NCBI GenBank assembly: GCA_040507895.1
Contig: JBEVNX010000163.1
Coordinates: 1 to 22,174, forward strand
Reading direction: 5' to 3'
Source: JBEVNX01 sp040507895
GTDB lineage: Bacteria > Desulfobacterota > Binatia > JACPRU01
DNA length: 22,174 bases
The notes under the pieces are model-generated. The model saw only the letters and a program-made list of their open reading frames with translations, made no database searches and was not told the DNA's origin. This document shows positions 1-8,286 of the stretch, in pieces (the first letter of the stretch is position 1; each line of letters begins with the position of its first letter). Both the position numbers and the translations under genes were made by a program.

Positions 1-3000
1 CCTCGGCGGCGGCGGCACCGACCGCAGCGCCGTCATGATCCAGCGTCGGGAATCGGCCGGGTCGATCACGTCGTCGAGCTCGAAGTAGGTCGCGTAGCTC
101 ACGGCCTTGCCGTGCTCGTACATGCGCGCGACCATCTCCTCGAAGAGGGCCTTCCGCGCCGCCGGCTCCTGCACCGCCTCGAGCTCCTTGCGGTAGCCGA
201 GCTTGACGAATCCCTCGAGCCCCATGCCGCCGAACTCGCCCGTCGGCCACGCCACCGTGAAGAGACCGGCCTTGAAGCTGCCGCCCGCCATCGCCTGCGC
301 GCCGAGGCCGTAGCCTTTGCGCAGCACGATGGTGAAGAACGGCACCGTGAGGCTCGCGCCGACGACGAAGAGCCGGCTAGCATGTCGCACCAGCGCGGTC
401 TTCTCGACCTCCGGGCCGACCATGATCCCGGGCGTGTCGCAGAGGAATAGGATCGGCAGATCGAACGCGTCGCAGAGCTGCATGAAGCGCGCCGCTTTGT
501 CGGCGCCGGGCGAGTCGATGGCGCCGGCGAGGTGCGTGGGGTTGTTGGCGATGATGCCGATCGTCCGCCCCTCGATGCGGGCGAGCGCGGTCACCATGCC
601 GGGGCCGAAGCCGCGCCGCAGCTCGAGGACCGAACCGGTGTCCGCGAGCGTGTCGATCACCCGGCGCACGTCGTAGACACGCAGCCGGTTCTCGGGGATG
701 GTCCCGCGGAGCAGACGCTGATCGACGGATTGCCAGTCGCGAAGCGTGCCCTGGAAGTATGCGAGATACTTCTTGGCGACCCGGACCGCCTCGGCCTCGT
801 CGGCGACCGCCACGTCGACGACGCCATTGGCCACTTGCACGGGCATGGGACCGACCTCGTCCGGATGAAAGACGCCGAGCCCGCCGCCCTCGATCATCGC
901 GGGCCCGCCCATGCCGATCGACGAGTTCCGCGTTGCGATGACGACGTCGCAGCAGCCGAGCAGCGCTGCATTGCCCGCGAAGCAGCGGCCCGAGTTGATG
1001 CCGACGATCGGCACCAGCCCCGAAAGCCTTCCCCACAGGGTGAAGGCCATGCAGTCGAGGCCGGCGATGCCGAGGCCGTCCGTATCGCCGGGGCGGCCTC
1101 CACCCCCTTCGGTGAAGAACACCACCGGCAGGCACCGCTTCTCGGCGATCTCGAACAGCCGGTCCTTCTTGCGATGGTTCTGCACGCCCTGCGTGCCCGC
1201 GAGCACGGTATAGTCGTAGGACAGGACCGCGCACTGCGACCGCGAGGGGCCGAAGACGTCGCGGTTCACGGTTCCGACCCCGCCCACGAGTCCGTCGGCC
1301 GGCGTCTTCTCGATCAGCTCCTCGACGGAGCGTCGCCGCCGCTGCGCGGCGATCACCAGCGGCCCGTACTCGACGAAGCTGCCGGGATCACAAAGGTCCG
1401 CGACGTTCTCACGCGCCGTGCGCTGACCGGTCTTGCGCCGCCGCTCGACCGCTTCCGGACGCGCGAAATCGAGCCCTCCCGCGTGCCGCTGCTGCACCGC
1501 GCCGAGATCGGCCCGCACGTGATCCAGATCGATCTCGGCCTCGACCGCTGCGCCGGCGCCCTGCACCTCGGCCTCTTCGACGAACGCCAGTGGATGGCCT
1601 TCGAAGATCGTGTCGCCGGCCGCCACGCCCACCCGGCGAACGATGCCGTCGACCGGCGCGGCGATCACGTGCTCCATCTTCATCGCTTCCATGACGAGAA
1701 GGGCCTGACCGGCGCGCACCGAGTCCCCTTCGCGCGCTTCGACGCTGACGATCGTTCCCTGCATGGGCGCGCTCACCACACCGGGACCGCCGTCACTTGG
1801 CTCGGCCGCGGCCGAGCTCTCCGAGCGGCCCGATCTTCCGTGGTGGAGCACGGCGAGCGGATCGTGCGGATCGATGCGCGCCCCGACCCGCCTGCGCCCC
1901 TCGTCCCGTCCTTCGTCGAAGTAGAGTCCGCGCATCTCGGCGCACGCCGCGGCGACGAGCTCGGCTGCGTTGTCCTCTACGAATCGCGTGTGCACCCGAT
2001 TCGCCTCGACGTCGGCATGGCCGAGCAAGGCTCTCAGGAACCCGACGTTCGTCGGCACTCCCTCGATCTTGAACTCCGCGAGCGCCCGGCGGGCCCGCCG
2101 CACAGCGTCCGCGAAGCGCGGCGACGGAGAGCGCACGATCAACTTGGCGAGCAGCGAATCGAAGCGCGGGCTCGTGGTGTAGCCGACGTAACCGAGCGAG
2201 TCGACGCGCAGGCCGCCGCCCGCGGGCGGCTCGAAGGCCGCGAGCGTCCCCCCGGACGGCTTGACCGTGCCGTCGGGCGCCATCGATTCCATGTTCACGC
2301 GGAGCTCGATGGCGAAGCCGCGCGGCGGTTGAAGCTCGGCGCGGTCGAGCCCGACGGACGCCAGCGAGTCGCCCGCCGCCAGCCGGAGCTGCAGCGCCAC
2401 GAGGTCGAGACCCGTCACCTCCTCGGTGACCGTGTGCTCTACCTGGAGTCGCGGATTGGCCTCGATGAAGTAGAAGCGCGGCTCCATGGCGGCGGCGTCG
2501 AGAAGGAACTCGAACGTACCGAGGCTCCCGTAACGCACCTCCGCCGCCATGCGCATCGCCGCGCCGATCAGGCGCTCGCGCACCGCGCCGCTCAATGTCG
2601 GGCTCGGCGCCACCTCGACGAGCTTTTGGTGGCGGCGCTGCAGCGTGCATTCGCGCTCCCAGACGTGGGCCACCTGCCCCGAGCCGTCGCCGACGATCTG
2701 CACCTCGACGTGACGAGCGCGCGGTAGGTACTGCTCGACGTAGAGATCGCCGTTGCCGAACGCGGCGGCGGCTTCGGAACGACAGCGAGCGTACGCATCG
2801 TCGATCTCGCCGACGGCGCCGACGACCCGCATGCCGCGGCCACCCCCGCCCGCCACGGCCTTCAGCACGACGGCTGCTCCCGCGCCGAGCGAGGCATGAA
2901 ACTCCTTGGCCTCGGCGACGCTCGTGGGGCGGGAGGTGCCGCTGAGGATCGGCACGCCGCAGCGCTCGGCGAGGGCCCGAGCGCGGCCCTTGTCGCCGAG

Positions 3001-3330
3001 CAGCTCGAGCACCTCGGTGCGCGGACCGACGAACGTGATGCCCGACTCCACGCAGCGCCGCGCGAAGGCGGCGTTCTCGGCGAGGAAGCCGTAGCCGGGG
3101 TGGAGTGCGTCGCAGCCGGCCGCGCGCGCCACGGCGACCAGCTGCTCGGCGTCCAGGTACGCGCTCGGGCCCGCGCCGCGAAGCGCCCGCGACTCGTCCG
3201 CCTTGGCCACGTGGAGACAGCGAGCGTCGTCCTCCGAGAACACGGCCACTGCGCGCACACCGATCCCGGCGGCGGCGCGCAAGATGCGGATCGCGATCTC
3301 GCCCCGGTTCGCGACGAGCAGGCCGGTCAC
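1..3330 (-). CDS. Single-chain biotin-dependent acyl-CoA carboxylase (BC-BCCP-CT fusion), 3' end cut by window edge
   Basis: Predicted to carboxylate an acyl-CoA at its alpha carbon using ATP, bicarbonate and a covalently bound biotin, in the cytoplasm. The frame is open from a GTG at 3330 to position 1 (1110 codons) without a stop. Residues 1 to about 450 are biotin carboxylase: start VANRGEIAIRI, ATP-grasp lysine near 157 before GGGGRGM, and ANPRLQVEHTVTEE. A biotinyl domain follows with VMEAMKMEH; the biotin lysine is about residue 551. From about 590 to the end lie both carboxyltransferase halves, with GGGGRPGDTDGLG, CDTPGIMVGPE and PTGEFGGMGLEG. The last visible residues are a proline run, where relatives end, so only a short tail is probably missing. 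This domain order matches long-chain acyl-CoA carboxylases (LCC type) rather than split ACC or PCC. The GTG lies one base after the thioesterase stop, so translation is probably coupled. The substrate cannot be read from sequence. Confidence 0.93.
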   Translation of the reverse strand, partial: MTGLLVANRGEIAIRILRAAAGIGVRAVAVFSEDDARCLHVAKADESRALRGAGPSAYLDAEQLVAVARAAGCDALHPGYGFLAENAAFARRCVESGITFVGPRTEVLELLGDKGRARALAERCGVPILSGTSRPTSVAEAKEFHASLGAGAAVVLKAVAGGGGRGMRVVGAVGEIDDAYARCRSEAAAAFGNGDLYVEQYLPRARHVEVQIVGDGSGQVAHVWERECTLQRRHQKLVEVAPSPTLSGAVRERLIGAAMRMAAEVRYGSLGTFEFLLDAAAMEPRFYFIEANPRLQVEHTVTEEVTGLDLVALQLRLAAGDSLASVGLDRAELQPPRGFAIELRVNMESMAPDGTVKPSGGTLAAFEPPAGGGLRVDSLGYVGYTTSPRFDSLLAKLIVRSPSPRFADAVRRARRALAEFKIEGVPTNVGFLRALLGHADVEANRVHTRFVEDNAAELVAAACAEMRGLYFDEGRDEGRRRVGARIDPHDPLAVLHHGRSGRSESSAAAEPSDGGPGVVSAPMQGTIVSVEAREGDSVRAGQALLVMEAMKMEHVIAAPVDGIVRRVGVAAGDTIFEGHPLAFVEEAEVQGAGAAVEAEIDLDHVRADLGAVQQRHAGGLDFARPEAVERRRKTGQRTARENVADLCDPGSFVEYGPLVIAAQRRRRSVEELIEKTPADGLVGGVGTVNRDVFGPSRSQCAVLSYDYTVLAGTQGVQNHRKKDRLFEIAEKRCLPVVFFTEGGGGRPGDTDGLGIAGLDCMAFTLWGRLSGLVPIVGINSGRCFAGNAALLGCCDVVIATRNSSIGMGGPAMIEGGGLGVFHPDEVGPMPVQVANGVVDVAVADEAEAVRVAKKYLAYFQGTLRDWQSVDQRLLRGTIPENRLRVYDVRRVIDTLADTGSVLELRRGFGPGMVTALARIEGRTIGIIANNPTHLAGAIDSPGADKAARFMQLCDAFDLPILFLCDTPGIMVGPEVEKTALVRHASRLFVVGASLTVPFFTIVLRKGYGLGAQAMAGGSFKAGLFTVAWPTGEFGGMGLEGFVKLGYRKELEAVQEPAARKALFEEMVARMYEHGKAVSYATYFELDDVIDPADSRRWIMTALRSVPPPPR

Positions 3331-3331
3331 G

Positions 3332-3826
3332 TCACACGTCCCCCAGCGGACGGTCGTGAGCCACCTCGCGCATCGTCGTCAGCGCGAAGGCGGCCAGCGT
3401 GTCCTGTGGATCGAAGAATCGAGTCTCGACGAAATTCGTGCGGCCGCGCCGCTTGACGAGCCGGCTATCGATCCAGAAGTGCGGGCCGACGATCGGCTCG
3501 AAGTAGTCGACCCGCAGGTTCGTGGTGGCGAGCCACGTACGCAGACGCTCCTCGATCCGCTGCTCGCCGGCGCGCACGGTGAAGAGCGCGACCAGATCGA
3601 CGTAGGTCGGCGTGAAGCCGCCGAAGAGCTGGCCGCGCGGGTTGCGCACGTGCGCCGGCAGGTGGGCGCGGATGCGCAACAGCCCCCGGCCTTCCTCGAG
3701 CACCGCCCAATCGTATGCCTCGAGGAAATCGCCCGCCGGATGCCCTTTGCCGAGCAGCTGGCCGGGACGCCGCGCAGCCCAGGCGCGCAGCATTGGATGC
3801 GTCTCGACCCACGGCGGGTGGCTCAT
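3332..3826 (-). CDS. PaaI-family hotdog-fold acyl-CoA thioesterase
   Basis: A 164-residue single hotdog-domain protein, likely to hydrolyse an acyl-CoA thioester in the cytoplasm. The core has the PaaI-type pattern: RNPRGQLFGG at about 61-70, then TYVDLVAL with an acidic residue at 77, the usual location of the catalytic acid. The strand NLRVDYFEPIVG and the segment with RTNFVETRFFD are also typical of the fold. The ATG at 3826 was chosen because it overlaps the upstream hydrolase stop as ATGA, and no good Shine-Dalgarno is needed for a coupled start. Its own stop is one base before the GTG of the carboxylase. Sitting between a hydrolase and an acyl-CoA carboxylase, it may control the acyl-CoA pool or release the carboxylase product. 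The family is clear but the substrate is not. Confidence 0.88.
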   Translation of the reverse strand: MSHPPWVETHPMLRAWAARRPGQLLGKGHPAGDFLEAYDWAVLEEGRGLLRIRAHLPAHVRNPRGQLFGGFTPTYVDLVALFTVRAGEQRIEERLRTWLATTNLRVDYFEPIVGPHFWIDSRLVKRRGRTNFVETRFFDPQDTLAAFALTTMREVAHDRPLGDV

Positions 3827-4584
3827 GCCGGCACCGATTCCATGAAGCTCGTCACCGCCGCGTTGAAGGCCTGCGGCTGGTCGAGGTTGGCCGCATGCCC
3901 CGCGCTTGGCACGACGACGCGCGTCGCGCCAGGGATTTTGTCCGCCATGTACTCTCCCGGCTTGACGAACGCCTCGTCGCGCTCGCCCCAGAGCACCAGC
4001 GTGGGTACGGCGATGGCCGGCAGCGATTCGATGACCCGCGCATCGCGCTGCGCCAAGATCCCCCTTGCCGCGAGCGCCAAGCCGCGCGCAGAGCGATGCT
4101 CTGCCGTGCGCACCTCGGCGCCGCCGCCGAGCGCTGCGAGGCCGCGCTCGTCGAGCCCGCGCGCAAGCTCCTCGGACATCGCGTTCCAGCGCCGTCGACC
4201 CTCTTCGCTCCGGTACCCCGGACCCGTATCGAAGAGCATCAACGCGCGCACGCGACGGGGATGTGCGAGGTGAAAGGCGAGCGACAGGTAGCCGCCGAGC
4301 GAGAGCCCGCCGATCACTGCGCTGGCGACGCCACAGGCGTCGAGAATCGCCGCCATGTCGGCCACGGCGGCGGATTCCGAATAGAGCGACTCGTCCGCGG
4401 GAGCATCGGACCGGCCATGCCCGCGGATGTCCCAGACGATGAGACGAAACCGCTCGCCGAGCGCCTCGCACTGCGGCTTCCACATGCTCGACGTCGCGCC
4501 GTATCCGTGCGTCAGCAATACGGCCGTGCCCTGCCCGCGCTCTTCGAACCAGATGCGCGCTCGGTCTCGCTCGACGTACGCCAT
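3823..4584 (-). CDS. Alpha/beta hydrolase, 3-oxoadipate enol-lactonase/esterase-like
   Basis: A 253-residue alpha/beta-hydrolase-fold enzyme with no signal peptide, so cytoplasmic. The catalytic triad is readable: nucleophile Ser95 in the elbow GGLSLGG, acid Asp203 in WGERDEAF, and His230 in SAGHAANLDQP. The oxyanion-hole segment is THGYGATSSMW near residue 25, and the WDIRGHGRSD strand is typical of the lactonase, esterase and haloperoxidase branch. It is first in the three-gene minus-strand operon; its TGA overlaps the next ATG by four bases. The ATG at 4584 starts directly on the canonical first beta strand, so I see no reason to extend. Exact substrates in this family cannot be told from sequence; an ester, lactone or thioester linked to the carboxylase pathway is an inference. 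Confidence 0.9.
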   Translation of the reverse strand: MAYVERDRARIWFEERGQGTAVLLTHGYGATSSMWKPQCEALGERFRLIVWDIRGHGRSDAPADESLYSESAAVADMAAILDACGVASAVIGGLSLGGYLSLAFHLAHPRRVRALMLFDTGPGYRSEEGRRRWNAMSEELARGLDERGLAALGGGAEVRTAEHRSARGLALAARGILAQRDARVIESLPAIAVPTLVLWGERDEAFVKPGEYMADKIPGATRVVVPSAGHAANLDQPQAFNAAVTSFMESVPA

Positions 4585-4734
4585 GAGGCACGCACTCTAC
4601 CCAGCCAAGTTCCGGAGTCCAGCGGGACCGAACCCTGGAGGACAAGAATGGAGGCCTTCCCGTTCGAATCTGAACCACTCGCAAAGCAGGTCGACAAAAA
4701 ACCCCGCTGCGCACGGCTCATCGAATCGACCGCC

Positions 4735-4751
4735 CTGGCACGCGGTATGCT
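4735..4751 (+). promoter_or_regulatory. Candidate sigma-54 (-24/-12) promoter for the response regulator
   Basis: The site reads CTGGCACG, four bases, then ATGCT. Against the RpoN consensus YTGGCACG-N4-TTGCW, only the first T of the -12 element differs. The invariant GG (4737-4738) and GC (4749-4750) are exactly 12 bases apart. Predicted transcription would begin near 4760-4762, just upstream of the ATG at 4767 and 14 bases before the alternative ATG at 4776. The very short leader is the main doubt. No enhancer-binding protein or rpoN gene is in the window. Confidence 0.5.
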
Positions 4752-4766
4752 GGCCGTTTCAACATC

Positions 4767-5183
4767 ATGGTCGCGATGCTTCCCTCAACCGTGCTCGTGG
4801 TCGACGATGAAGATGGCCCGCGGGAGGCGGTGCGCCTGGTGCTCGAACGTCAGTTTCGCGTGTTGACGGCGAGCGGCGGGGCGGCAGCGCTGCGCGCGAT
4901 CGCGGAGACGCCCGTCGACGTCGTGACGCTCGATCTGCGCATGCCTGGGATGGATGGGTTCGAGACGCTGCGGCGCATCCACGACCTCGACCCGGAAATC
5001 GAAGTGGTCATCGTCAGCGCCGTCCCGCCCTTCGAAGTGGACCAGGAAGGACCGGAGCTGCGCGCCTTCGACGTCGTGCGTAAGCCCTTCTCCGCGACCG
5101 AGATGGTGGCCACCGCCGAGCGCGCGGCGGCCAGTCGATACACCCGGCGCGGCGACCCGAAGCCGACCGCGGCGCTGTCGTAG
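4767..5183 (+). CDS. Orphan single-domain response regulator (CheY-like receiver)
   Basis: A 138-residue receiver domain without an output domain. The acidic pocket is Asp13-Asp14 in VLVVDDEDG, the phosphoacceptor is Asp56 in VTLDLRMPGMDG, the switch hydroxyl is Ser84 in VIVSA, and the conserved lysine is Lys106 in VRKPF, so all catalytic residues for phosphorelay are present. A short basic tail follows helix 5. No histidine kinase or effector gene is adjacent, so it probably takes phosphate from a kinase encoded elsewhere and acts by protein contact. The start is uncertain between ATG 4767 and ATG 4776; neither has a clear Shine-Dalgarno. A good sigma-54-like promoter lies just upstream. It is transcribed toward the helicase gene, with only eight bases between the two stops. 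Confidence 0.9.
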   Translation: MVAMLPSTVLVVDDEDGPREAVRLVLERQFRVLTASGGAAALRAIAETPVDVVTLDLRMPGMDGFETLRRIHDLDPEIEVVIVSAVPPFEVDQEGPELRAFDVVRKPFSATEMVATAERAAASRYTRRGDPKPTAALS

Positions 5184-5191
5184 CACGGCGT

Positions 5192-6436
5192 TCACGAGCG
5201 CCGCGACCCGCCGCGCCGCCCGCGGCGCCCCTCACGGCGGCGCGAGCGGTCGGGACCGTGCGGTTGCGAGGTGACGGACGGCGGCACTCGCTCGTGCACT
5301 CCGTGGTCGAAGCTCGGCACAAACACGCGCGGCAGCGTAGTGCCGATGACGCGCTCGATCGCGAGAAGATCGCCTTCCTCGTGCGGCGAGACGAAGGTGA
5401 TCACCTCGCCCACGGCGCCGGCGCGCGCCGTGCGACCGGCCCGATGGATGTAGTCGTCGGCCGAGAACGGCACGTTCACGTTGATGACGTGCGAGATGCC
5501 CTCGACGTCGATGCCGCGCGAGGCCACGTCGGTGGCGATCAGCACCGCGGTCTCGCCACGGCGGAACGACTCGAGCGCGGCGATTCGGTCCTCCTGCCGG
5601 CGGTCGGCGTGGATGCGATTGGCCCGGACGCCTGACCGCACGACGGTACGCGACAGGCGTTCGGCCTCGATCTTCCGCTTCACGAACACCAAGACCGACC
5701 GCATCGCTTCGTGGCGCAGCAGCGTGGTGAGGAGCGCGAGCTTTCTCCCCTCGGCCACCGGATAGACGCTGTGTACGATGCCGGCCGCGGGCTTCTGCGC
5801 GCCGACGAGGATCTTTACGGGGTCTCGCAGGATCGCGCGCGCGAGATCGAGGATCGGCGGGGCCATCGTGGCGGAGAACATCAGCGTCTGGCGCTCGGCC
5901 GGCAACGCCGCCAGGATGCGGCGGATGTCGGGCAGGAAGCCCATGTCCAGCATGCGATCCGCCTCGTCGAGCACCAGCACCTCCAGGCCCGCGAGGTCGA
6001 CGTAGCCGAATCGCATGTGATCGAGCAGCCGGCCGGGCGTGGCGACCACGATCTCCGCCCCGGCGCGGAGCGCGCGCTCTTGCGGCCGCATGTCCAGGCC
6101 GCCGACCACCGAGACCGCGCTCAGGCTCAAGTGGTAGCCGAGCGCGAGCACCTGCTCGTCGATCTGCAGGGCGAGCTCGCGCGTGGGAGCGAGCACCAGC
6201 GCGCGGCAGCGGCCGCGGCTGCCAGTCGACAAGCGCTGCAGAATCGGCAGCACGAACGCGGCGGTCTTGCCGGTGCCGGTCGAGGCGCAGCCGATCAGGT
6301 CGCGCCCGGCGAGCGCTACCGGAATCGATTCGGCCTGGATCGGCGTCGGCCGCGTGTACCCCATGTCGGCGACGGCGGTGCGGAGCTCGGGGATCAACGC
6401 GAAGTCGTGAAACGACGGAGCGGAGGAATGGGTCAT
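5192..6436 (-). CDS. rhlE: DEAD-box ATP-dependent RNA helicase, RhlE-like
   Basis: A 414-residue cytoplasmic RNA helicase with the full two-RecA-domain core and little else. In order: Q motif with TRPTPIQ near 28-34, motif I ASTGTGKT at 51-58, Ia APTRELALQ, Ib TPGR, motif II DEAD at 157-160, motif III SAT at 188-190, motif V ATDVASRGIDV, and motif VI HRAGRTARAG at 331-340. The C-terminal tail from about 385 is short, arginine- and glycine-rich and probably disordered, as in RhlE-type enzymes that bind structured RNA. Small departures from the commonest forms are IHADRRQEDR where IHGDKSQ is usual, and INVNVP where INYDLP-like sequences are usual. The role is likely RNA remodelling in ribosome assembly or mRNA decay. 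The symbol is a best match within a paralogous family. Confidence 0.93.
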   Translation of the reverse strand: MTHSSAPSFHDFALIPELRTAVADMGYTRPTPIQAESIPVALAGRDLIGCASTGTGKTAAFVLPILQRLSTGSRGRCRALVLAPTRELALQIDEQVLALGYHLSLSAVSVVGGLDMRPQERALRAGAEIVVATPGRLLDHMRFGYVDLAGLEVLVLDEADRMLDMGFLPDIRRILAALPAERQTLMFSATMAPPILDLARAILRDPVKILVGAQKPAAGIVHSVYPVAEGRKLALLTTLLRHEAMRSVLVFVKRKIEAERLSRTVVRSGVRANRIHADRRQEDRIAALESFRRGETAVLIATDVASRGIDVEGISHVINVNVPFSADDYIHRAGRTARAGAVGEVITFVSPHEEGDLLAIERVIGTTLPRVFVPSFDHGVHERVPPSVTSQPHGPDRSRRREGRRGRRGGSRRS

Positions 6437-6556
6437 TCGGCCTTTGCCCTCGCGGAGATTCCCGAGCGGTGCATCTTCTCATCTTCGCCCGAGCGCGGCA
6501 GCCCGGCAACGCCCCGCGGTCTGGACGGCCGGCCCGACGATTGTTAGCCAGGGGCC

Positions 6557-6561
6557 GGAGG
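6557..6561 (+). promoter_or_regulatory. Ribosome binding site of gloA
   Basis: GGAGG lies nine bases before the ATG at 6571. It fixes this start over upstream in-frame codons, and the resulting N-terminus aligns with known glyoxalase I without extension. Confidence 0.75.
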
Positions 6562-6570
6562 ACACGGCTC

Positions 6571-6966
6571 ATGCGGATGCTCCACACCATGCTGCGGGTA
6601 GGCGACCTGGATCGTTCTCTCCGCTTCTACTGCGACGTGCTCGGCATGCGGCTCTTGCGGCGCAAGGACTATCCGTCGGGTCGCTTCACGCTCGCCTTCG
6701 TGGGCTATGGCGACGAGGACACGCACACCGTGCTCGAGCTCACGCACAATTGGGACACGCAGCGCTACGACCTCGGCAGCGGCTACGGCCACGTCGCGCT
6801 CGGCGTCGACGACATCTACCGTGCGTGCGGCGAGCTGCGGACGAAGGGAGCGAAGATCGTTCGCGAGCCGGGCCCGATGCAGCACGGCGGTACCGAAATC
6901 GCCTTCGTCGAGGATCCCGACGGCTATCGGATCGAGCTGATCCAGCTCGCCGGCCGCCAGGACTGA
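6571..6966 (+). CDS. gloA: Lactoylglutathione lyase (glyoxalase I)
   Basis: Converts the hemithioacetal of methylglyoxal and glutathione to S-lactoylglutathione, the first step of methylglyoxal detoxification in the cytoplasm. The 131-residue protein has the two beta-alpha-beta-beta-beta halves of the VOC fold. All four metal ligands fall at the same numbers as in the E. coli enzyme: His5 in MLHTMLRV, Glu56 in VLELTHNW, His74 in GYGHVALGV and Glu122 in YRIELIQ. The length and absence of insertions match the short Ni/Co-activated class rather than the longer Zn-type enzymes. The ATG is set by GGAGG nine bases upstream. It is divergent from the helicase, with a 134-base intergenic region that should hold both promoters. 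No glyoxalase II gene is nearby. Confidence 0.95.
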   Translation: MRMLHTMLRVGDLDRSLRFYCDVLGMRLLRRKDYPSGRFTLAFVGYGDEDTHTVLELTHNWDTQRYDLGSGYGHVALGVDDIYRACGELRTKGAKIVREPGPMQHGGTEIAFVEDPDGYRIELIQLAGRQD

Positions 6967-7004
6967 TCCGGCTGCAGCTGAGGCTCGGCGATTTCACCAA
7001 GTAG

Positions 7005-7018
7005 CCCCACCCGTGGGG
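7005..7018 (+). other. Short GC hairpin after gloA
   Basis: CCCCA and TGGGG form a five-pair stem with a four-base loop, 38 bases after the gloA stop. There is no T-run after it, so it is at best a weak terminator. The rest of 6967-7166 shows no recognisable element. Confidence 0.3.
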
Positions 7019-7166
7019 AGCGAGGGAAGCCTCGAAAAATCCTGGAGCCCGTCCAGAGGATCCCCCGACCCACCGAACGGGGAGCCTCACGGCCGGCCGC
7101 GCGGCGCCGTGCATCGTCGCACCGCTTGACCGCTTCCTTTGAAGCCTTGGCGTGTTGGCTTCGATC

Positions 7167-8252
7167 ATGCCGACTGAACTCGCCCGCGTCGAGGCGACTC
7201 GCCGCGAGCGTCCATCGGATCTGGCCCCGGCGACGGCGACACCGACGAAGGCGCTGAAGCCACTCGTCGCCATCATCGCCATCGCCGCCATCTGGTGGCT
7301 CGTCGGCGAGGTCCTGCTCGTCCTCGGCGCGGGCGCCCTGGCCGCCGTCGCGCTCAGCGCGGCGACGAGTCGCCTGATGGAGCTCGGCGTCCCCCGCCGG
7401 GGAGCCGCGCTGGCGCTTGTGGTCGTGATCCTCGTGCTGATCGTGGGCGCCACCTCCTGGCTCCTGGCGCCGGAAATCTCGGCGCAAACGGACCAGCTGA
7501 TCCAGCAGCTGCCGCGCGCCTGGCAAAGCCTGCTCGACAGCCTGCGGCGCACCGAGTGGGGCCGGGCGTTGTCACATCCACCGGCAGTCGAGGATTCCCT
7601 CGCGGTGGTGAGCAACGCGACTGGCGTGCTCGCCATCGTACTGCACAACATCGCGCTCCTGGCGATTGTGGTATTCGTCGGCCTCTACCTCGCAGCCGAT
7701 CCGGGGTCGTACTACGGCGGTCTGATGCGGCTGCTCCCGCCGCCGCGCCGGCGCCGGGCGATGGAGGTCGCTCTGGTCGTCGAACAAGCGCTCCGGCGCT
7801 GGCTGCTCAGCCGAATCGTGGCGATGGTCATCGTCGGCAGTGTCACCGCCCTCGGCCTCTGGCTATTGAACGTGCAGCTTGCCCTGACGCTCGGTCTGCT
7901 TTCGGGCCTGCTGACGTTCATTCCCTACCTCGGAGCGATCGTCTCGCTCCTGCCCGCGCTGTTGTTGGCGTTCACGCAAAGCTCGCTGGTCGCCGCGTAC
8001 GTGTTGTTGCTGTACATCGGCGTGCACGTGCTCGAGGGCTACCTCGTCACGCCGCTCATCGAGCAGAAGGCGGTGCAGCTGCCGCCGGCTCTGTCGATCG
8101 CCTCTCAGGTGATCTTGTGGACGGTCTCCGGCCCCTGGGGACTCGCGCTCGCCAGCCCAATCGCCGCCACCCTGCTGATCGTCGTCAACATGCTCTACAT
8201 CGAAGACGAGCTCGAGGAGAGCGCTGCGGTTCCCACCGAGGTCAGCGGGTGA
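7167..8252 (+). CDS. AI-2E family transporter (PerM/TqsA-like integral membrane protein)
   Basis: A 361-residue inner-membrane protein of the AI-2E exporter/PerM family. A polar N-terminus of about 30 residues precedes a first hydrophobic cluster at about 33-65 and another near 78-96. A soluble segment with amphipathic helices spans about 97-145, and hydrophobic segments then run from about 150 to 345. The family signature appears as HVLEGYLVTPLIEQKAVQLP, followed by SGPWGLALASPIAA near the end. Members export varied small solutes or ions, and autoinducer-2 transport is proven for only a few, so the substrate here is unknown. I chose ATG 7167; a GTG at 7152 in the same frame would add five residues, and neither has a convincing Shine-Dalgarno. 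It is convergent with the HD-domain gene, 34 bases away. Confidence 0.9.
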   Translation: MPTELARVEATRRERPSDLAPATATPTKALKPLVAIIAIAAIWWLVGEVLLVLGAGALAAVALSAATSRLMELGVPRRGAALALVVVILVLIVGATSWLLAPEISAQTDQLIQQLPRAWQSLLDSLRRTEWGRALSHPPAVEDSLAVVSNATGVLAIVLHNIALLAIVVFVGLYLAADPGSYYGGLMRLLPPPRRRRAMEVALVVEQALRRWLLSRIVAMVIVGSVTALGLWLLNVQLALTLGLLSGLLTFIPYLGAIVSLLPALLLAFTQSSLVAAYVLLLYIGVHVLEGYLVTPLIEQKAVQLPPALSIASQVILWTVSGPWGLALASPIAATLLIVVNMLYIEDELEESAAVPTEVSG

Positions 8253-8286
8253 CCGGTGATCCGGTGAACGTTGGCGTCTGAGGGCC

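Noticed and set aside
532..2727. A 731-codon plus-strand open frame opposite the carboxylase
   Set aside because: It is the exact in-phase antisense of the carboxylase, rich in Arg, His and Ala with no recognisable domain. High-GC codon bias keeps this frame open.
4695..4712. A run of six T on the minus strand after a GC-rich stretch, resembling a terminator
   Set aside because: The stem is only about three pairs, and no minus-strand gene ends there; it lies upstream of the hydrolase operon.
4648..4866. A small plus-strand frame with GGAGG (4637-4641) six bases before ATG 4648
   Set aside because: The ribosome site is good, but the frame runs 100 bases into the response regulator in another phase, its peptide has no family likeness and the second half is a shadow. 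A short leader peptide cannot be fully excluded.
5184..5260. GC-rich sequence at the convergent ends of the response regulator and helicase as a shared terminator
   Set aside because: It is mostly helicase coding sequence for an arginine/glycine-rich tail. There is no clear stem followed by a T-run.
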